DNA from: Ramlibacter agri
GTDB taxonomy: Bacteria; Pseudomonadota; Gammaproteobacteria; Burkholderiales; Burkholderiaceae_C
Reading direction: 5' to 3'
Assembly (NCBI RefSeq): GCF_012927085.1
Contig: NZ_JABBFX010000001.1
Coordinates: 1,550,001 to 1,614,000 of the forward strand
Length of the DNA stretch: 64,000 nt
Part shown: piece by piece, positions 45,044-55,145 of the stretch
How positions within the stretch are numbered: position 1 is the first letter of the stretch
Layout of the letters: every line of letters starts with the position of its first letter
The notes under the pieces: model-generated
Databases searched by the model: none
What the model saw: only the letters and a program-made list of their open reading frames with translations
Told to the model about the DNA's origin: nothing
Program-made: the position numbers and the translations under genes

Positions 45044-46506
45044 GCGCGGGCTCCTGCGCCGCGGCGCGACAGCACCTGCCCGGGCCTGGCGCCGGTGGTC
45101 CGGCCTTCGCGCCACACGATGCGGCCGTTGACGACGACGGTGTCGATGCCGTGCGCCGGCGCGATCGGGTTGGCGTAGCTGGCGGCCTCGCCCACGGTGA
45201 GGGCGTCGAACAGTGCGAGGTCGGCATACGCGCCTTCCTGCAGCACGCCGCGGTCCGCCAGGCCGAAGTTCTTCGCGGTCAGCCCGGTCATCTTGTGCAC
45301 CGCGGTTTCCAGCGGGAACAGGCGCAGCTCGCGGCTGTAGTGACCCAGCACGCGCGGGAAGGCGCCCCACAGGCGCGGATGCGGCGAGGCGTCGTGCGGC
45401 AGGCCGTCGGAGCCGATCATGGTGTCGTCGAAGCGCAGGATGCGCTGCACGTCGCCTTCGTCCATGCGGAAGTAGATGGCGCCGGCCGGCAGCAGGCGCT
45501 GGATGGCTTCGTCCTGCGACACACCCAGCTCGCGCGCGATGTCGGCCAGGTCGCGGCCGTTGAACTGCGGCATCGCCTGCGACCAGCTCACCAGCACGCG
45601 GGCCGAGGTGGCGGCGCGGTCGGCCGACAGCACGGTCGAACCGGCGGTGTAGGGATAGCAGTCCAGGCAGACCGGCTGCTTGCGCATCTGCTCACGAATG
45701 AACTCCAGCGTCTGCTCGGAGCGGCCGTAGTTCTTCTGGCCCACCAGCTTGTGGTGCGAGATCACCACCGGCACGCCCACTTCGCGGCCGATGCGGAAGG
45801 TCTCCTCCAGCGAATCCATGATGCCGTCGGCCTCGTCGCGCATGTGCGTGCAGTAGACGCCGTCGTGGTCCTTCAGCGGGCGGCAGGTCTCGATGACCTC
45901 CTCGGTCGGCGCGGCGATGGCCGGCTCGTAGAAGAGGCCGGTGGAGACGCCGATGGCGCCGGCTTCCATCGCCTCCTGCACCAGCGCGCGCATGCGCTGG
46001 ATTTGCGCGGGCGTGGCGGGTTTCTGCAGGTCGTCGACGGTGGCCACGCGCAAGGTCGTGTGGCCGACCAGCATGGCGCAGTTGGTGGCCGCGGGCTGCC
46101 GGCGCAGCGTGTCCAGGTAGGCGCCGAAAGTGCCGAAGCGGAACCAGCCGCCATCCACGTCCAGCAGGTTCAGCGGCGGCGTGACGGGCTGCGGCACCGG
46201 CCGCGGCATCGGCGCCAGCGAGACGCCGCAGTTGCCGCCGATGACGGTGGTGATGCCCTGGCTCACCTTGGGGGCCATGTCCGGCGCCGACAGCATCAGC
46301 CGGTCGTCGTGGGTGTGGCAGTCGATGAAGCCGGGGGCGGCTATGCGGCCGCCCAGGTCGATTTCGGCGCGGCCGCTGCTGCCGGCGAGGTCGCCGATGC
46401 GGGCGATGCGGTCGCCGCGGATGCCGATGTCGCCGGCATAGCGCGGCGCGCCGGTGCCGTCGACGATCTCGGCGTTGCGGATCAGGAGGTCGAAGGGTTC
46501 TTGCAT
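45040..46506 (-). CDS. N-acyl-D-amino-acid deacylase (amidohydrolase family)
   Basis: 488 aa zinc amidohydrolase. The first metal motif DCHTHDD follows the small N-terminal beta domain (LIRNAEIVDGTGAPRYAGDIGI), with the bridging cysteine region GGNCGVSLAP and further histidines in YCTHMRDEADG and ISHHKLVG. The substrate aspartate lies in the C-terminal part (MIGSDGLPHDASPHPRLWG), a D-aminoacylase signature. The enzyme frees D-amino acids from N-acyl forms. It is in one operon with the Bug receptor (7 bases upstream) and the PLP enzyme. Confidence 0.87.
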   Translation of the reverse strand: MQEPFDLLIRNAEIVDGTGAPRYAGDIGIRGDRIARIGDLAGSSGRAEIDLGGRIAAPGFIDCHTHDDRLMLSAPDMAPKVSQGITTVIGGNCGVSLAPMPRPVPQPVTPPLNLLDVDGGWFRFGTFGAYLDTLRRQPAATNCAMLVGHTTLRVATVDDLQKPATPAQIQRMRALVQEAMEAGAIGVSTGLFYEPAIAAPTEEVIETCRPLKDHDGVYCTHMRDEADGIMDSLEETFRIGREVGVPVVISHHKLVGQKNYGRSEQTLEFIREQMRKQPVCLDCYPYTAGSTVLSADRAATSARVLVSWSQAMPQFNGRDLADIARELGVSQDEAIQRLLPAGAIYFRMDEGDVQRILRFDDTMIGSDGLPHDASPHPRLWGAFPRVLGHYSRELRLFPLETAVHKMTGLTAKNFGLADRGVLQEGAYADLALFDALTVGEAASYANPIAPAHGIDTVVVNGRIVWREGRTTGARPGQVLSRRGAGARA

Positions 46507-46513
46507 GCGTTTC

Positions 46514-47482
46514 TCAATCTACCTTGGCGCCGGAGAGCTTGATCACCTTCGCCCACTTTTCGGTTTCGGTGCGCGCGAGCTGGTGGAACTCCTCCGGCGA
46601 GCTCGGCGCGGCGTCGGCGCCGAGAGTGCGGAACTGCTGCTGCACGGCGGGTGTGGCCAGGGCCTTGTGCAGTTCGCTGTTGATGCGCTCGACGATCTCG
46701 GGCGGCATCTTCGCCGGGCCCACCAGGCCGCCCCACGACACCACCTCGAAGCCGGGCACGGTTTCGGCGATGGCCGGCACCTGCGGGTAGTCGGGCGAGC
46801 GCTTCAGGGAGCTGATACCCAGCGCCCGCAGCTTGCCGCCCTGCACGTGCGAAACCACGGCGGGGATGTTGGCCATCATCATGTTCACGCCGCCGCCGAT
46901 GACGTCGGTGATGCCGGCGGTGGCCGCCTTGTAGGGCACGTGCAGGATGTTGGTGCCGGTCATGGCCTTGAACAGCTCCATGCCCAGGTGCGCCGTCGTG
47001 CCGTTGCCGTCGGAGGCGAAAGTCAGCTTGCCGGGGTTCTGCTTCGCATAGGACACGAGCTCGGGCAGCGTCTTCGCCGGCAAGTTGTTGTTGACGACCA
47101 GGAAGTTGTTGACGCGCCAGGCCTGGCCGATCAGCGTGAGGTCCTTCTCCGCGTCGTAGGGCACGTTGGCCAGCAGCGACTTGTTGGTCGCCAGCGAGAT
47201 GACGTTGCCGTAGGCCAGCGTGTAGCCGTCGGCGGGCGCGCGCACCACGTCCATCGTGCCGATCACATAGGAGCCGCCCGGCTTGTTGTCGATGACGAAG
47301 GGCACGCCCATCTGTTTGGACATCTGTTGCGTCAGCGCGCGCATCAGCACGTCGGGGGCGCCGCCGGGCGCGGAGGGCACGATCACGCGGATCGGCTTCT
47401 CGGGCCAGGCCGCGCGGGCGGCCTGCAGCGGGGCGAAAACGGCGGCCAGCGAAAGCGAGAGGAACAGCAGGCGGGAACGCAT
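46514..47482 (-). CDS. Bug-type tripartite tricarboxylate receptor (TctC family)
   Basis: 322 aa from the Met at 47482, chosen for its signal peptide (MRSRLLFLSLSLAAVFAPLQAARA) and upstream AGGAG. The core reads WPEKPIRVIVPSAPGGAPD, NKPGGSYVIGTMDVV and VPYKAATAGITDVIGGG. The normally glycine-rich VPYRGGGPA loop is VPYKAATAG here, so its ligand may differ from ordinary Bug ligands. As the first gene before the deacylase it may bind N-acyl-D-amino acids. Confidence 0.86.
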   Translation of the reverse strand: MRSRLLFLSLSLAAVFAPLQAARAAWPEKPIRVIVPSAPGGAPDVLMRALTQQMSKQMGVPFVIDNKPGGSYVIGTMDVVRAPADGYTLAYGNVISLATNKSLLANVPYDAEKDLTLIGQAWRVNNFLVVNNNLPAKTLPELVSYAKQNPGKLTFASDGNGTTAHLGMELFKAMTGTNILHVPYKAATAGITDVIGGGVNMMMANIPAVVSHVQGGKLRALGISSLKRSPDYPQVPAIAETVPGFEVVSWGGLVGPAKMPPEIVERINSELHKALATPAVQQQFRTLGADAAPSSPEEFHQLARTETEKWAKVIKLSGAKVD

Positions 47483-47599
47483 GGGGGGAGGTCTCCTGGA
47501 GGTTTGCCGCCATCGTAGGCAGCTGCCCCGGAAAGCCAAGACCCCGCCGCTTCAAGCAGTCGTTAGCCGTGCTTCACGATGGCGCGCTACAGTGCGCCC

Positions 47600-47986
47600 A
47601 TGAACGCTCCCCGCCACGTGAACGCCCCGGGCCTGGCCAAGCCGGCCGGCCACTACAGCCACGCCACCGTCGCCAACGGCTTCGTGTTCGTCGCCGGCCA
47701 GTTGCCGGTGCGGCCGGATGGCAGCCGCATGGGGGATGCGTCGTCCTTCGAGGAGCAGGCCAGGCAGGTACTGGCCAACGTCCGGGCCGTGCTGCAGGCT
47801 GCCGGCAGCGATGTCGAAAAGCTGGTGCAGGTGCGCGTGTATGTGGACGACATCGCGAACTGGCCGGGGTTCAACGCGATTTACGCGGAGTGGGCGGGTG
47901 CGGCGCGGCCGGCACGGTGTGTCGTGCCGACCGGCGAGTTGCACCACGGGGTGAAGCTGGAAGTCGAGGCGATGGCGCTCGCGTAG
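47600..47986 (+). CDS. ridA: RidA family (YjgF/YER057c/UK114) protein
   Basis: 128 aa from MNAPRHVNAPGLAKP; an ATG seven codons earlier is possible but gives an atypical N-terminus. Landmarks are HATVANGFVFVAGQLP, the catalytic arginine in KLVQVRVYVDD, and RPARCVVPTGELHHGVKLEVEAMA. RidA proteins hydrolyse reactive enamine/imine intermediates released by PLP enzymes such as serine or threonine dehydratases. Its gene is divergent from the D-amino-acid operon and directly precedes a convergent permease. Confidence 0.85.
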   Translation: MNAPRHVNAPGLAKPAGHYSHATVANGFVFVAGQLPVRPDGSRMGDASSFEEQARQVLANVRAVLQAAGSDVEKLVQVRVYVDDIANWPGFNAIYAEWAGAARPARCVVPTGELHHGVKLEVEAMALA

Positions 47987-49456
<1,470 letters not shown>

Positions 49457-49482
49457 ATGTCTTCTCCTCGTATCGTCGAATG

Positions 49483-50958
49483 TCAGGCGCGATGCACCAT
49501 CTCGGTCCCGGCTTCGGGCAGCATGCGCAGGCCGTAGTAGGTGCCACCGCCGATGGCCACGCCGAAGAACCAGCCGTACACGCCCCACCATTCGGGCAGC
49601 AGGTGCGTGAAGTTGGGCAGCAAGGTGGAGAACAGGATGCCGATGCTGGCCGCGACGAGCGCCTTGGCGTGCCAGCCGCCCTGGTAGCGGTAAGGGCCGT
49701 GCTCGCGATAGAGGTCGTCGACGCGGATGGCGCCGCGGGCGACCAGGTAGTAGTCGACCATGATGATCCCGAACAGCGGGCCCATGGTGGAGCCGATGGC
49801 GCCGACGAAGCTGGCGGCGCTGCCTTCCCAGGGGGCGAAGGGGTACAGCACCAGGGCGATCAGGGCCGCGATGCAGCCGCCGCGCTTGAAGCTGATCTGC
49901 TTGGGGAAGGTGTTGGAGATGTCGAAGGCCGCGGACACGAAGTTGGCCACCACGTTGATGCCCAGCGTGGCGACGCAGAAGGTGAGGGCGGCGAGGGCGG
50001 CCAGCGCCCAGCTGTCGAACTTGGCGGAGATCTGGTCGGGGTGGATCAGCACTTCACCGTAGACCTTGTAGGCCGCGATGGTCGTGACGCCGGCCACCAG
50101 CGAGAACAGCAGCAGGTTGACGGGCAGGCCCCAGAGGTTGCCGACGCGCACTGCCTTCTCGCTCTTCGCGAAGCGGGTGAAGTCGCAGAAGTTGAGGTAC
50201 AGCGCGGCGAAGTAGGTGATCCAGACCGCGGCCACCGCCGTCAGCGAAGCGAAGGAGCCGGGCACGCCGGGGACGCCCGCGTCCTTGGTGCTGGCGAGCA
50301 GCACGTCCTGCGGGATGCCGCCGATGTCGAAACCGCCGGCCTTGACCAGCAGGCCGATGGCCAGGATCAGCATCGCGAACCAGACGCCGGGGCCGGCGGC
50401 GTCCTGGAAGCGGCGCACCGTCTCCATGCCGCGCTGGATGATCAGCAGCTGCAGCGCCCACACCACCACGTAGCAGATGACCTCGAGCCCGGAGTGGCCG
50501 AGGAAGTGCACGTTCTTGTGGAAGGCCATCACGTCCGGCGAGCGCGTCAGCAGCGCCACGATGGCGCCGGAGGCCGCGGCCGTCTGCGCGCCGTACCAGA
50601 AGCAGGCGACGATGGCGCGGATGATGGCCGGGAAGTTGGCGCCCCACACGCCGAAGGAGGCGCGCGCCAGCACGGGGTAGGGCACGCCGGTGCGCACGCC
50701 GGCCAGGCCCACCAGCTGCATCAGGAAGAAGATGACCAGCGAGCCGATGCCGATGGCGAGCAGGAAGTTGACGAAGCTGCCGCACAGCAGGAACAGGCTG
50801 GCCGCGAGGTAGTAGCCCCAGAGGCTGTGGACGTCCGAAGTCCACACGTTGAAGATGCTGAAGGCGCCCCAGGTGCGCTGGGCGGGCGTGGTGGGGGCGA
50901 GGTCCTCGTTGGTGAGGCCGGGGCTGTAGCCCTTGGCGGCCCAGTCGGTGTGGTCCAT
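49483..50958 (-). CDS. NCS1 nucleobase/allantoin permease
   Basis: 491 aa from MDHTDWAAKGYSPGLTNEDLAPTT. NCS1 motifs are SIFNVWTSDVHSLWGYYLAAS, FPAIIRAIVACFWYGAQTAAASGAI, and YLNFCDFTRFAKSEKAVRVGN. Twelve membrane segments. The WxxDVHS and ACFWYG regions match allantoin/cytosine permeases; in this purine cluster allantoin or a related ureide is likely. Two opposed GTATACA elements lie 50-80 bases upstream, so the cluster's GntR regulator probably controls it. Confidence 0.87.
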   Translation of the reverse strand: MDHTDWAAKGYSPGLTNEDLAPTTPAQRTWGAFSIFNVWTSDVHSLWGYYLAASLFLLCGSFVNFLLAIGIGSLVIFFLMQLVGLAGVRTGVPYPVLARASFGVWGANFPAIIRAIVACFWYGAQTAAASGAIVALLTRSPDVMAFHKNVHFLGHSGLEVICYVVVWALQLLIIQRGMETVRRFQDAAGPGVWFAMLILAIGLLVKAGGFDIGGIPQDVLLASTKDAGVPGVPGSFASLTAVAAVWITYFAALYLNFCDFTRFAKSEKAVRVGNLWGLPVNLLLFSLVAGVTTIAAYKVYGEVLIHPDQISAKFDSWALAALAALTFCVATLGINVVANFVSAAFDISNTFPKQISFKRGGCIAALIALVLYPFAPWEGSAASFVGAIGSTMGPLFGIIMVDYYLVARGAIRVDDLYREHGPYRYQGGWHAKALVAASIGILFSTLLPNFTHLLPEWWGVYGWFFGVAIGGGTYYGLRMLPEAGTEMVHRA

Positions 50959-51007
50959 GTGCGAGCTCCTGTCTTCGGGCAGAGACGCCGCCCGTCGTGC
51001 ACAAAAC

Positions 51008-51038
51008 TGTATACACGCTAGTGGATGATGCGTATACA
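51008..51038. promoter_or_regulatory. Paired GTATACA operators upstream of the NCS1 permease
   Basis: CTGTATAC occurs at 51007-51014 and, on the other strand, at 51039-51032. The two palindromic cores are 23 bases apart. The same TGTATACA element lies at the gntR-uraH divergent promoter (55838-55845) and upstream of puuD (57704-57711). Confidence 0.6.
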
Positions 51039-51119
51039 GGCTTTCCCTCGCGGCGAGGGGTGTGGTGCTTGTTTCTGCTTTGACTGGCGGGTGGGTAATC
51101 CGGCCGGCGGAAAGGAAAA

Positions 51120-51140
51120 CGGCTCCCTGGTGGGGAGCCG
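51120..51140 (-). terminator. Terminator-like hairpin after the M20 operon
   Basis: CGGCTCCC (51120-51127) and GGGAGCCG (51133-51140) form a perfect 8-bp stem with a five-base loop, 64 bases beyond the M20 stop codon; on the minus strand it is followed by TTTTCC. It separates the ureide operon from the divergent-control region of the permease. Confidence 0.7.
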
Positions 51141-51161
51141 CTTCTGGTGAGCTTGTAGGGC

Positions 51162-51201
51162 GCGCAGCTCTGCTGCGCACCTCGCGACGCGGTACCGCGT
51201 C
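51162..51201. repeat. Two adjacent palindromes downstream of the M20 gene
   Basis: GCGCAGC-TCT-GCTGCGC (51162-51178) and the perfect palindrome GACGCGGTACCGCGTC (51186-51201) follow one another immediately after the M20 stop codon. They look like one composite intergenic repeat rather than a promoter. Confidence 0.6.
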
Positions 51202-51203
51202 CC

Positions 51204-52424
51204 TTATGCCAGCAAGTCGTACAAGGTCCGCGCAACCACCTTCGTCGCCTTGCGGAGGTCTTCGAGCTCCAGCCGCTCGTCATTGCGCTTCGCATGCGAC
51301 TCCAGCACCGTGCGCGGGCCGGAGCCATAGATCACGCCCGGGATGCCCGCTTCGCCATACAGCCGCACGTCGGTGTAGAGCGGCGTGCCCATGGCCGGAA
51401 TCTCCTGCCCGAACACCTGCTTGCCGTGCTGCTGGATCGCGCTGACCAGCGGCTGGTTGCCTGCCAGCGGCTTCAGCGAATTCGCCAGCAGCATGCGGCG
51501 GATCTCCACCGTCCCCGCGAAGCCCTCGGCCGCATCGGCGATCACCTTGCGGATGCTCGCTTCCACCTCGGCCGGGTTCTCTTCCGGGATCATCCGGCGG
51601 TCCAGCTTGAACACCACCTTGCCGGGCACGACGTTGGTGTTGGTCCCGCCTTCGATGCGGCCGATGTTCAGGTACGGGTGCTTGATGCCCGCTACCTTGG
51701 ACGTCACCTTCTTGTACTCGGCGTTCTGCGCGAACAAGGCGCTCAGGATCTTCACCGCGCCCTGCAGCGCATCGATGCCGGTGTCCGGGATGGCGGCGTG
51801 CGCCATCTTGCCGTGCACCGTCACTTCCATCTGCAGGCAGCCGTTGTGGGCCGTGACCACCTCGTAGCTGAAGCCGGCCGCGATCATCAGGTCGGGCTTC
51901 GTCAGCTTGTTCTTCAGCAGCCAGCCGGGGCCCATCTCGCCGCCGAACTCCTCGTCGTAGGTGAAGTGCAGTTCGACATTGCCCTTCAGCTTCGCCTGCA
52001 GCGACTCCAGCGCGCGCACGGCGAAGGTGAAGCTGGCGAAGTCGCCCTTGCTCACCGCCGTGGCGCGGCCGTAGATCTTGCCGTCCTCGATCTCACCGCC
52101 ATAGGGATCGTGGGTCCAGCCTTCGCCGGGCGGCACCACGTCGCCGTGGGCGTTCAAGGCGATGGTGCGGCCGTCGCCATACTTCCGGCGCACGATCAGG
52201 TTGGTGATGGACTCCAGGCCATAGGCCTTCACGTCCGCTTCCGGCACCGGGTGCTTCTCGGCTTCGAAGCCGAAGCCCTGCAGCAGTTCGGCGGTGCGCT
52301 CGGCGTGCGGCGCGTTGTTGCCAGGCGGCGTGTCGGTGGGCACGCGCACCAGTTCCTGCAGGAAGCGCACTTCCTCGTCGAAATGGGCGTCGACCCAGGC
52401 GTCGAGCTTCTCGTAAGCGGTCAT
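51204..52424 (-). CDS. M20-family metallohydrolase of the ureide operon
   Basis: 406 aa zinc peptidase/amidohydrolase of the ArgE/DapE group. Metal ligands are in LNAHGDVVPPG (His and Asp), the catalytic glutamates in TYDEEFGGEMG, and the C-terminal histidine in VLESHAKRNDE. The lid domain starts at MEVTVHGKMAHAAIPDTGIDAL. It overlaps the UraD-amidohydrolase fusion by ATGA. It may hydrolyse a later ureide (for example ureidoglycine or ureidoglycolate) or a carbamoyl amino acid; the exact substrate is unknown. Confidence 0.82.
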   Translation of the reverse strand: MTAYEKLDAWVDAHFDEEVRFLQELVRVPTDTPPGNNAPHAERTAELLQGFGFEAEKHPVPEADVKAYGLESITNLIVRRKYGDGRTIALNAHGDVVPPGEGWTHDPYGGEIEDGKIYGRATAVSKGDFASFTFAVRALESLQAKLKGNVELHFTYDEEFGGEMGPGWLLKNKLTKPDLMIAAGFSYEVVTAHNGCLQMEVTVHGKMAHAAIPDTGIDALQGAVKILSALFAQNAEYKKVTSKVAGIKHPYLNIGRIEGGTNTNVVPGKVVFKLDRRMIPEENPAEVEASIRKVIADAAEGFAGTVEIRRMLLANSLKPLAGNQPLVSAIQQHGKQVFGQEIPAMGTPLYTDVRLYGEAGIPGVIYGSGPRTVLESHAKRNDERLELEDLRKATKVVARTLYDLLA

Positions 52425-54196
52425 TGTTGTTCCTTGGCCAGGTGGTCCAGCAGTTGCTGGAAGGCGCGCACGCCCAGGTCGATGTCGTCGCTGGTGCTGG
52501 ACTCCAGCGGGTTGTGGCTGATGCCGGCGTTCTCGCCGCGCACGAAGAGCATGGCTTGCGGCATCACTTCGTGCAGCTTCATCGCGTCATGGCCAGCGCC
52601 GCTGGGCATGCGATACAGCGGCACGCCCAGCGCGTCCACGGCGCGTTCCCAGCGCTGCTGCCATTGCGGCGCGCTCGGCGCGGCGGCCGCGCGCATGGTC
52701 TCTTCCACCGTGTGGTGCAGGCCGCGGCGTTCGCAGATTTCCTTCAGCTTTGCCAGCACGTCGTCGGTCATCCGGTCACGCTGCGGGTCGGTGGGCGCGC
52801 GCAGGTCCAGCGAGAACAGGCAGCGGCCGGGCACCACGTTGATGGAACCGTTGGGCACCTGCAGCATGCCGATGGTGCCGACCGAATCGCCGTCCTTGCT
52901 GGCGCGCTGCTCCACATACAGCGCGAGCTCCGCCACGGCCACCGCGGCATCGCGCCGGCGATCCATGGGCGTCGTGCCCGCATGGCTGGCCATGCCGACC
53001 ACCTCGCACTGGAAGCGGCGGCCGCCGTTGATGGAGGTGACGATGCCCAGCGGCAGGTCCAGCTCGTTCAGCACCGGGCCCTGCTCGATGTGCACTTCGA
53101 TGAAGCCGAGGTACTTCGAAGCGTCGCGCTTCAACGCGTTGATCGCTTCCAGCGTGGCCGGCAGGCCGGCGTTGCGCATCGCCTCGCGCATGGTCACGCC
53201 GTCGGCATCCTTCTGGTCCAGCCAGGCCGGATCGAAATGGCCGGTGAGCGCGCCGGAACCGAGGAAGGTCGCCTTGTAGCGCTGGCCTTCCTCCTCGGCA
53301 AAGCCCACCACCTCGATGCCGAAAGGCAGGCGTTTGCCGGCTCGCGAGAGCTCGCGCACGCAGGCCATGGGCGTGAAGATGCCCAGGCGGCCGTCGTACT
53401 TGCCGCCATTGCGCACGGTGTCGAAGTGGGAGCCGGTCAACAGCGTCTTGTCGGCGGTGCCGCGATAGACGCCGACCACGTTGCCGACCGCATCGACGCT
53501 CACCTCGTCGAAGCCGCATTCCTGCATGTCGGCCACGATCTGCTTCGCCGCCGCGCGGTGCGCGTCGGTGAGGTAGGTGACGGTCAGCTGGCCCTTTTCG
53601 GCATAGCCCGGGTCGCTGTGCCGCGCCAGTTGCTCCTGCCAGTCCCAGGCGCGGTTGCCCAGCACCGGCTCGAAGCCGAACTTGTCGTTCAGCCGGATCT
53701 CCACGATGCGGTGGATGTTGCGCAGCGCTTCGGCCCGCTCGAAGTCCGGATGGTTGCCGAGGCGGCGCGCGAAGGTCTCGATGATCTGGTGGCGGTTCAA
53801 GCCCACGCCGCGCGGCCCGCGCACCGCCAGGATGAAGGGAAAGCCGAACTTCGCGTTGTAGTCGGCGTTCAGCTTCTGGATGCGCGCGAATTCCTCCGGC
53901 GTGCAGTCGGTGAGTCCAGCCTTGCCTTGCTCGTTGGTCGATTCGGCGGTGAGCGTCTTGCTCACCATGGCCTTGCCGGCCAGTTCCGGGTGGGCGCGGA
54001 TCAGCGCGAGCTGCCGGTCCAGGCCGGCTTCGCGGACGATGGTCGCCATCACCTGCTTCAGGTGGCCGAGCGACTTGAAGGGCCGTTGCGCCAGCGCTGC
54101 CTGCGCGATCCACGGCGAGTGCTCGTACAGGCCGTCCAGCATCTGCGCCGCTTCGGCTTCGCTCGCCGCATTCAGTTGGTTGAGGGTGAGGGCCAT
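52421..54196 (-). CDS. UraD (OHCU decarboxylase)-allantoate amidohydrolase fusion
   Basis: 591 aa two-enzyme protein. Residues 1 to about 165 are OHCU decarboxylase, with catalytic H69 in LIRAHPELAGKA and the FPFILAVRG and HRIVEIRLNDKF segments. From about 175 an M20-type hydantoinase/carbamoylase follows, with LTGSHFDTVRNGGKYDGRLG, FAEEEGQRY, HIEQGPVL and GAGHDAM. It would first decarboxylate OHCU to S-allantoin and, after PuuE, hydrolyse allantoate to ureidoglycine, CO2 and ammonia. One base separates it from puuE. Confidence 0.9.
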   Translation of the reverse strand: MALTLNQLNAASEAEAAQMLDGLYEHSPWIAQAALAQRPFKSLGHLKQVMATIVREAGLDRQLALIRAHPELAGKAMVSKTLTAESTNEQGKAGLTDCTPEEFARIQKLNADYNAKFGFPFILAVRGPRGVGLNRHQIIETFARRLGNHPDFERAEALRNIHRIVEIRLNDKFGFEPVLGNRAWDWQEQLARHSDPGYAEKGQLTVTYLTDAHRAAAKQIVADMQECGFDEVSVDAVGNVVGVYRGTADKTLLTGSHFDTVRNGGKYDGRLGIFTPMACVRELSRAGKRLPFGIEVVGFAEEEGQRYKATFLGSGALTGHFDPAWLDQKDADGVTMREAMRNAGLPATLEAINALKRDASKYLGFIEVHIEQGPVLNELDLPLGIVTSINGGRRFQCEVVGMASHAGTTPMDRRRDAAVAVAELALYVEQRASKDGDSVGTIGMLQVPNGSINVVPGRCLFSLDLRAPTDPQRDRMTDDVLAKLKEICERRGLHHTVEETMRAAAAPSAPQWQQRWERAVDALGVPLYRMPSGAGHDAMKLHEVMPQAMLFVRGENAGISHNPLESSTSDDIDLGVRAFQQLLDHLAKEQQ

Positions 54197-54197
54197 G

Positions 54198-55145
54198 TCA
54201 CTTGTCCTGGTAAGGGTGCGCCTGCTTCCAGTGGCGGGCGATATCGAGGCGGCGGCAGACCCAGACGCGATCGTGCTTCGCGATGTGGTCCAGGAAGCGC
54301 TGGAGTGCGACGATGCGGCCCGGCCTTCCGAGCAGGCGGCAGTGCATGCCGATCGACATCATCTTCGGCGCTTCGTCGCCTTCGGCGTAGAGCGCGTCGA
54401 AGCTGTCCTTCATGTACTGGAAGAAGGGATCCGCATGCGAGTAGCCTTGGGGTAGCGAGAAGCGCATGTCGTTGCAGTCCAGCGTGTAGGGCACGATCAG
54501 CTGCGGCACGGTGAGGCCGTCGCTCTTCTTCACCTTCATCCAGAAGGGCAGGTCGTCGCCGTAGTAGTCGCTGTCGTATTCGAAGCCGCCGTAGTCGGCC
54601 ACGAGGCGGCGCGTGTTGGGGCTGTCGCGGCCGGTGTACCAGCCCAGGGGCCGCTGGCCGGTAAGCTTCTCGATGATCTCCATGCCGACGCGCATGTGCT
54701 CGCGCTCGGTCGCCTCGTCCAGGTTCTGGTAGTGGATCCAGCGCCAGCCGTGGCAGGCGATCTCGTGGCCGGCTTCGACAAAGGCCTGCGTGACTTCGGG
54801 GTAGCGCTGCAGCGCCATGCCGACGCCGAACACGGTGAGCGGCAGCTGGTGCTTCTCGAATTCCCTGAGGATGCGCCACACGCCCGCGCGCGAGCCGTAC
54901 TCGTAGATGCCTTCCATCGAGATGTGCCGGTCCGGGAAGGCCGCCGGGTTGAACATCTCGGACAGGAACTGCTCGGAGCCGGCGTCGCCATGCAGCACGC
55001 AGTTTTCGCCGCCTTCCTCGTAGTTCAGGACGAACTGCACGGCGATGCGGGCGTTGCCCGGCCAGCGCGCATGCGGCGGCTTGCGGCCGTAGCCTTTGAG
55101 GTCACGCGGGTAGTCCGCGGTGGTGTCGTAGACGGCAGTGTTCAT
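54198..55145 (-). CDS. puuE: Allantoinase PuuE (polysaccharide-deacetylase fold)
   Basis: 315 aa metal-poor allantoinase of the NodB-like fold, not the classic amidohydrolase type. Family signatures are YPRDLKGYGRKPPHARWPG at the N-terminus, FVLNYEEGGENCVLHGD, AGHEIACHGWRWIHYQ and GWYTGRDSPNTRRLV. It opens S-allantoin to allantoate. It lies between the GntR regulator (ATGA overlap) and the UraD fusion, so pathway order is kept within one transcript. Confidence 0.9.
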   Translation of the reverse strand: MNTAVYDTTADYPRDLKGYGRKPPHARWPGNARIAVQFVLNYEEGGENCVLHGDAGSEQFLSEMFNPAAFPDRHISMEGIYEYGSRAGVWRILREFEKHQLPLTVFGVGMALQRYPEVTQAFVEAGHEIACHGWRWIHYQNLDEATEREHMRVGMEIIEKLTGQRPLGWYTGRDSPNTRRLVADYGGFEYDSDYYGDDLPFWMKVKKSDGLTVPQLIVPYTLDCNDMRFSLPQGYSHADPFFQYMKDSFDALYAEGDEAPKMMSIGMHCRLLGRPGRIVALQRFLDHIAKHDRVWVCRRLDIARHWKQAHPYQDK

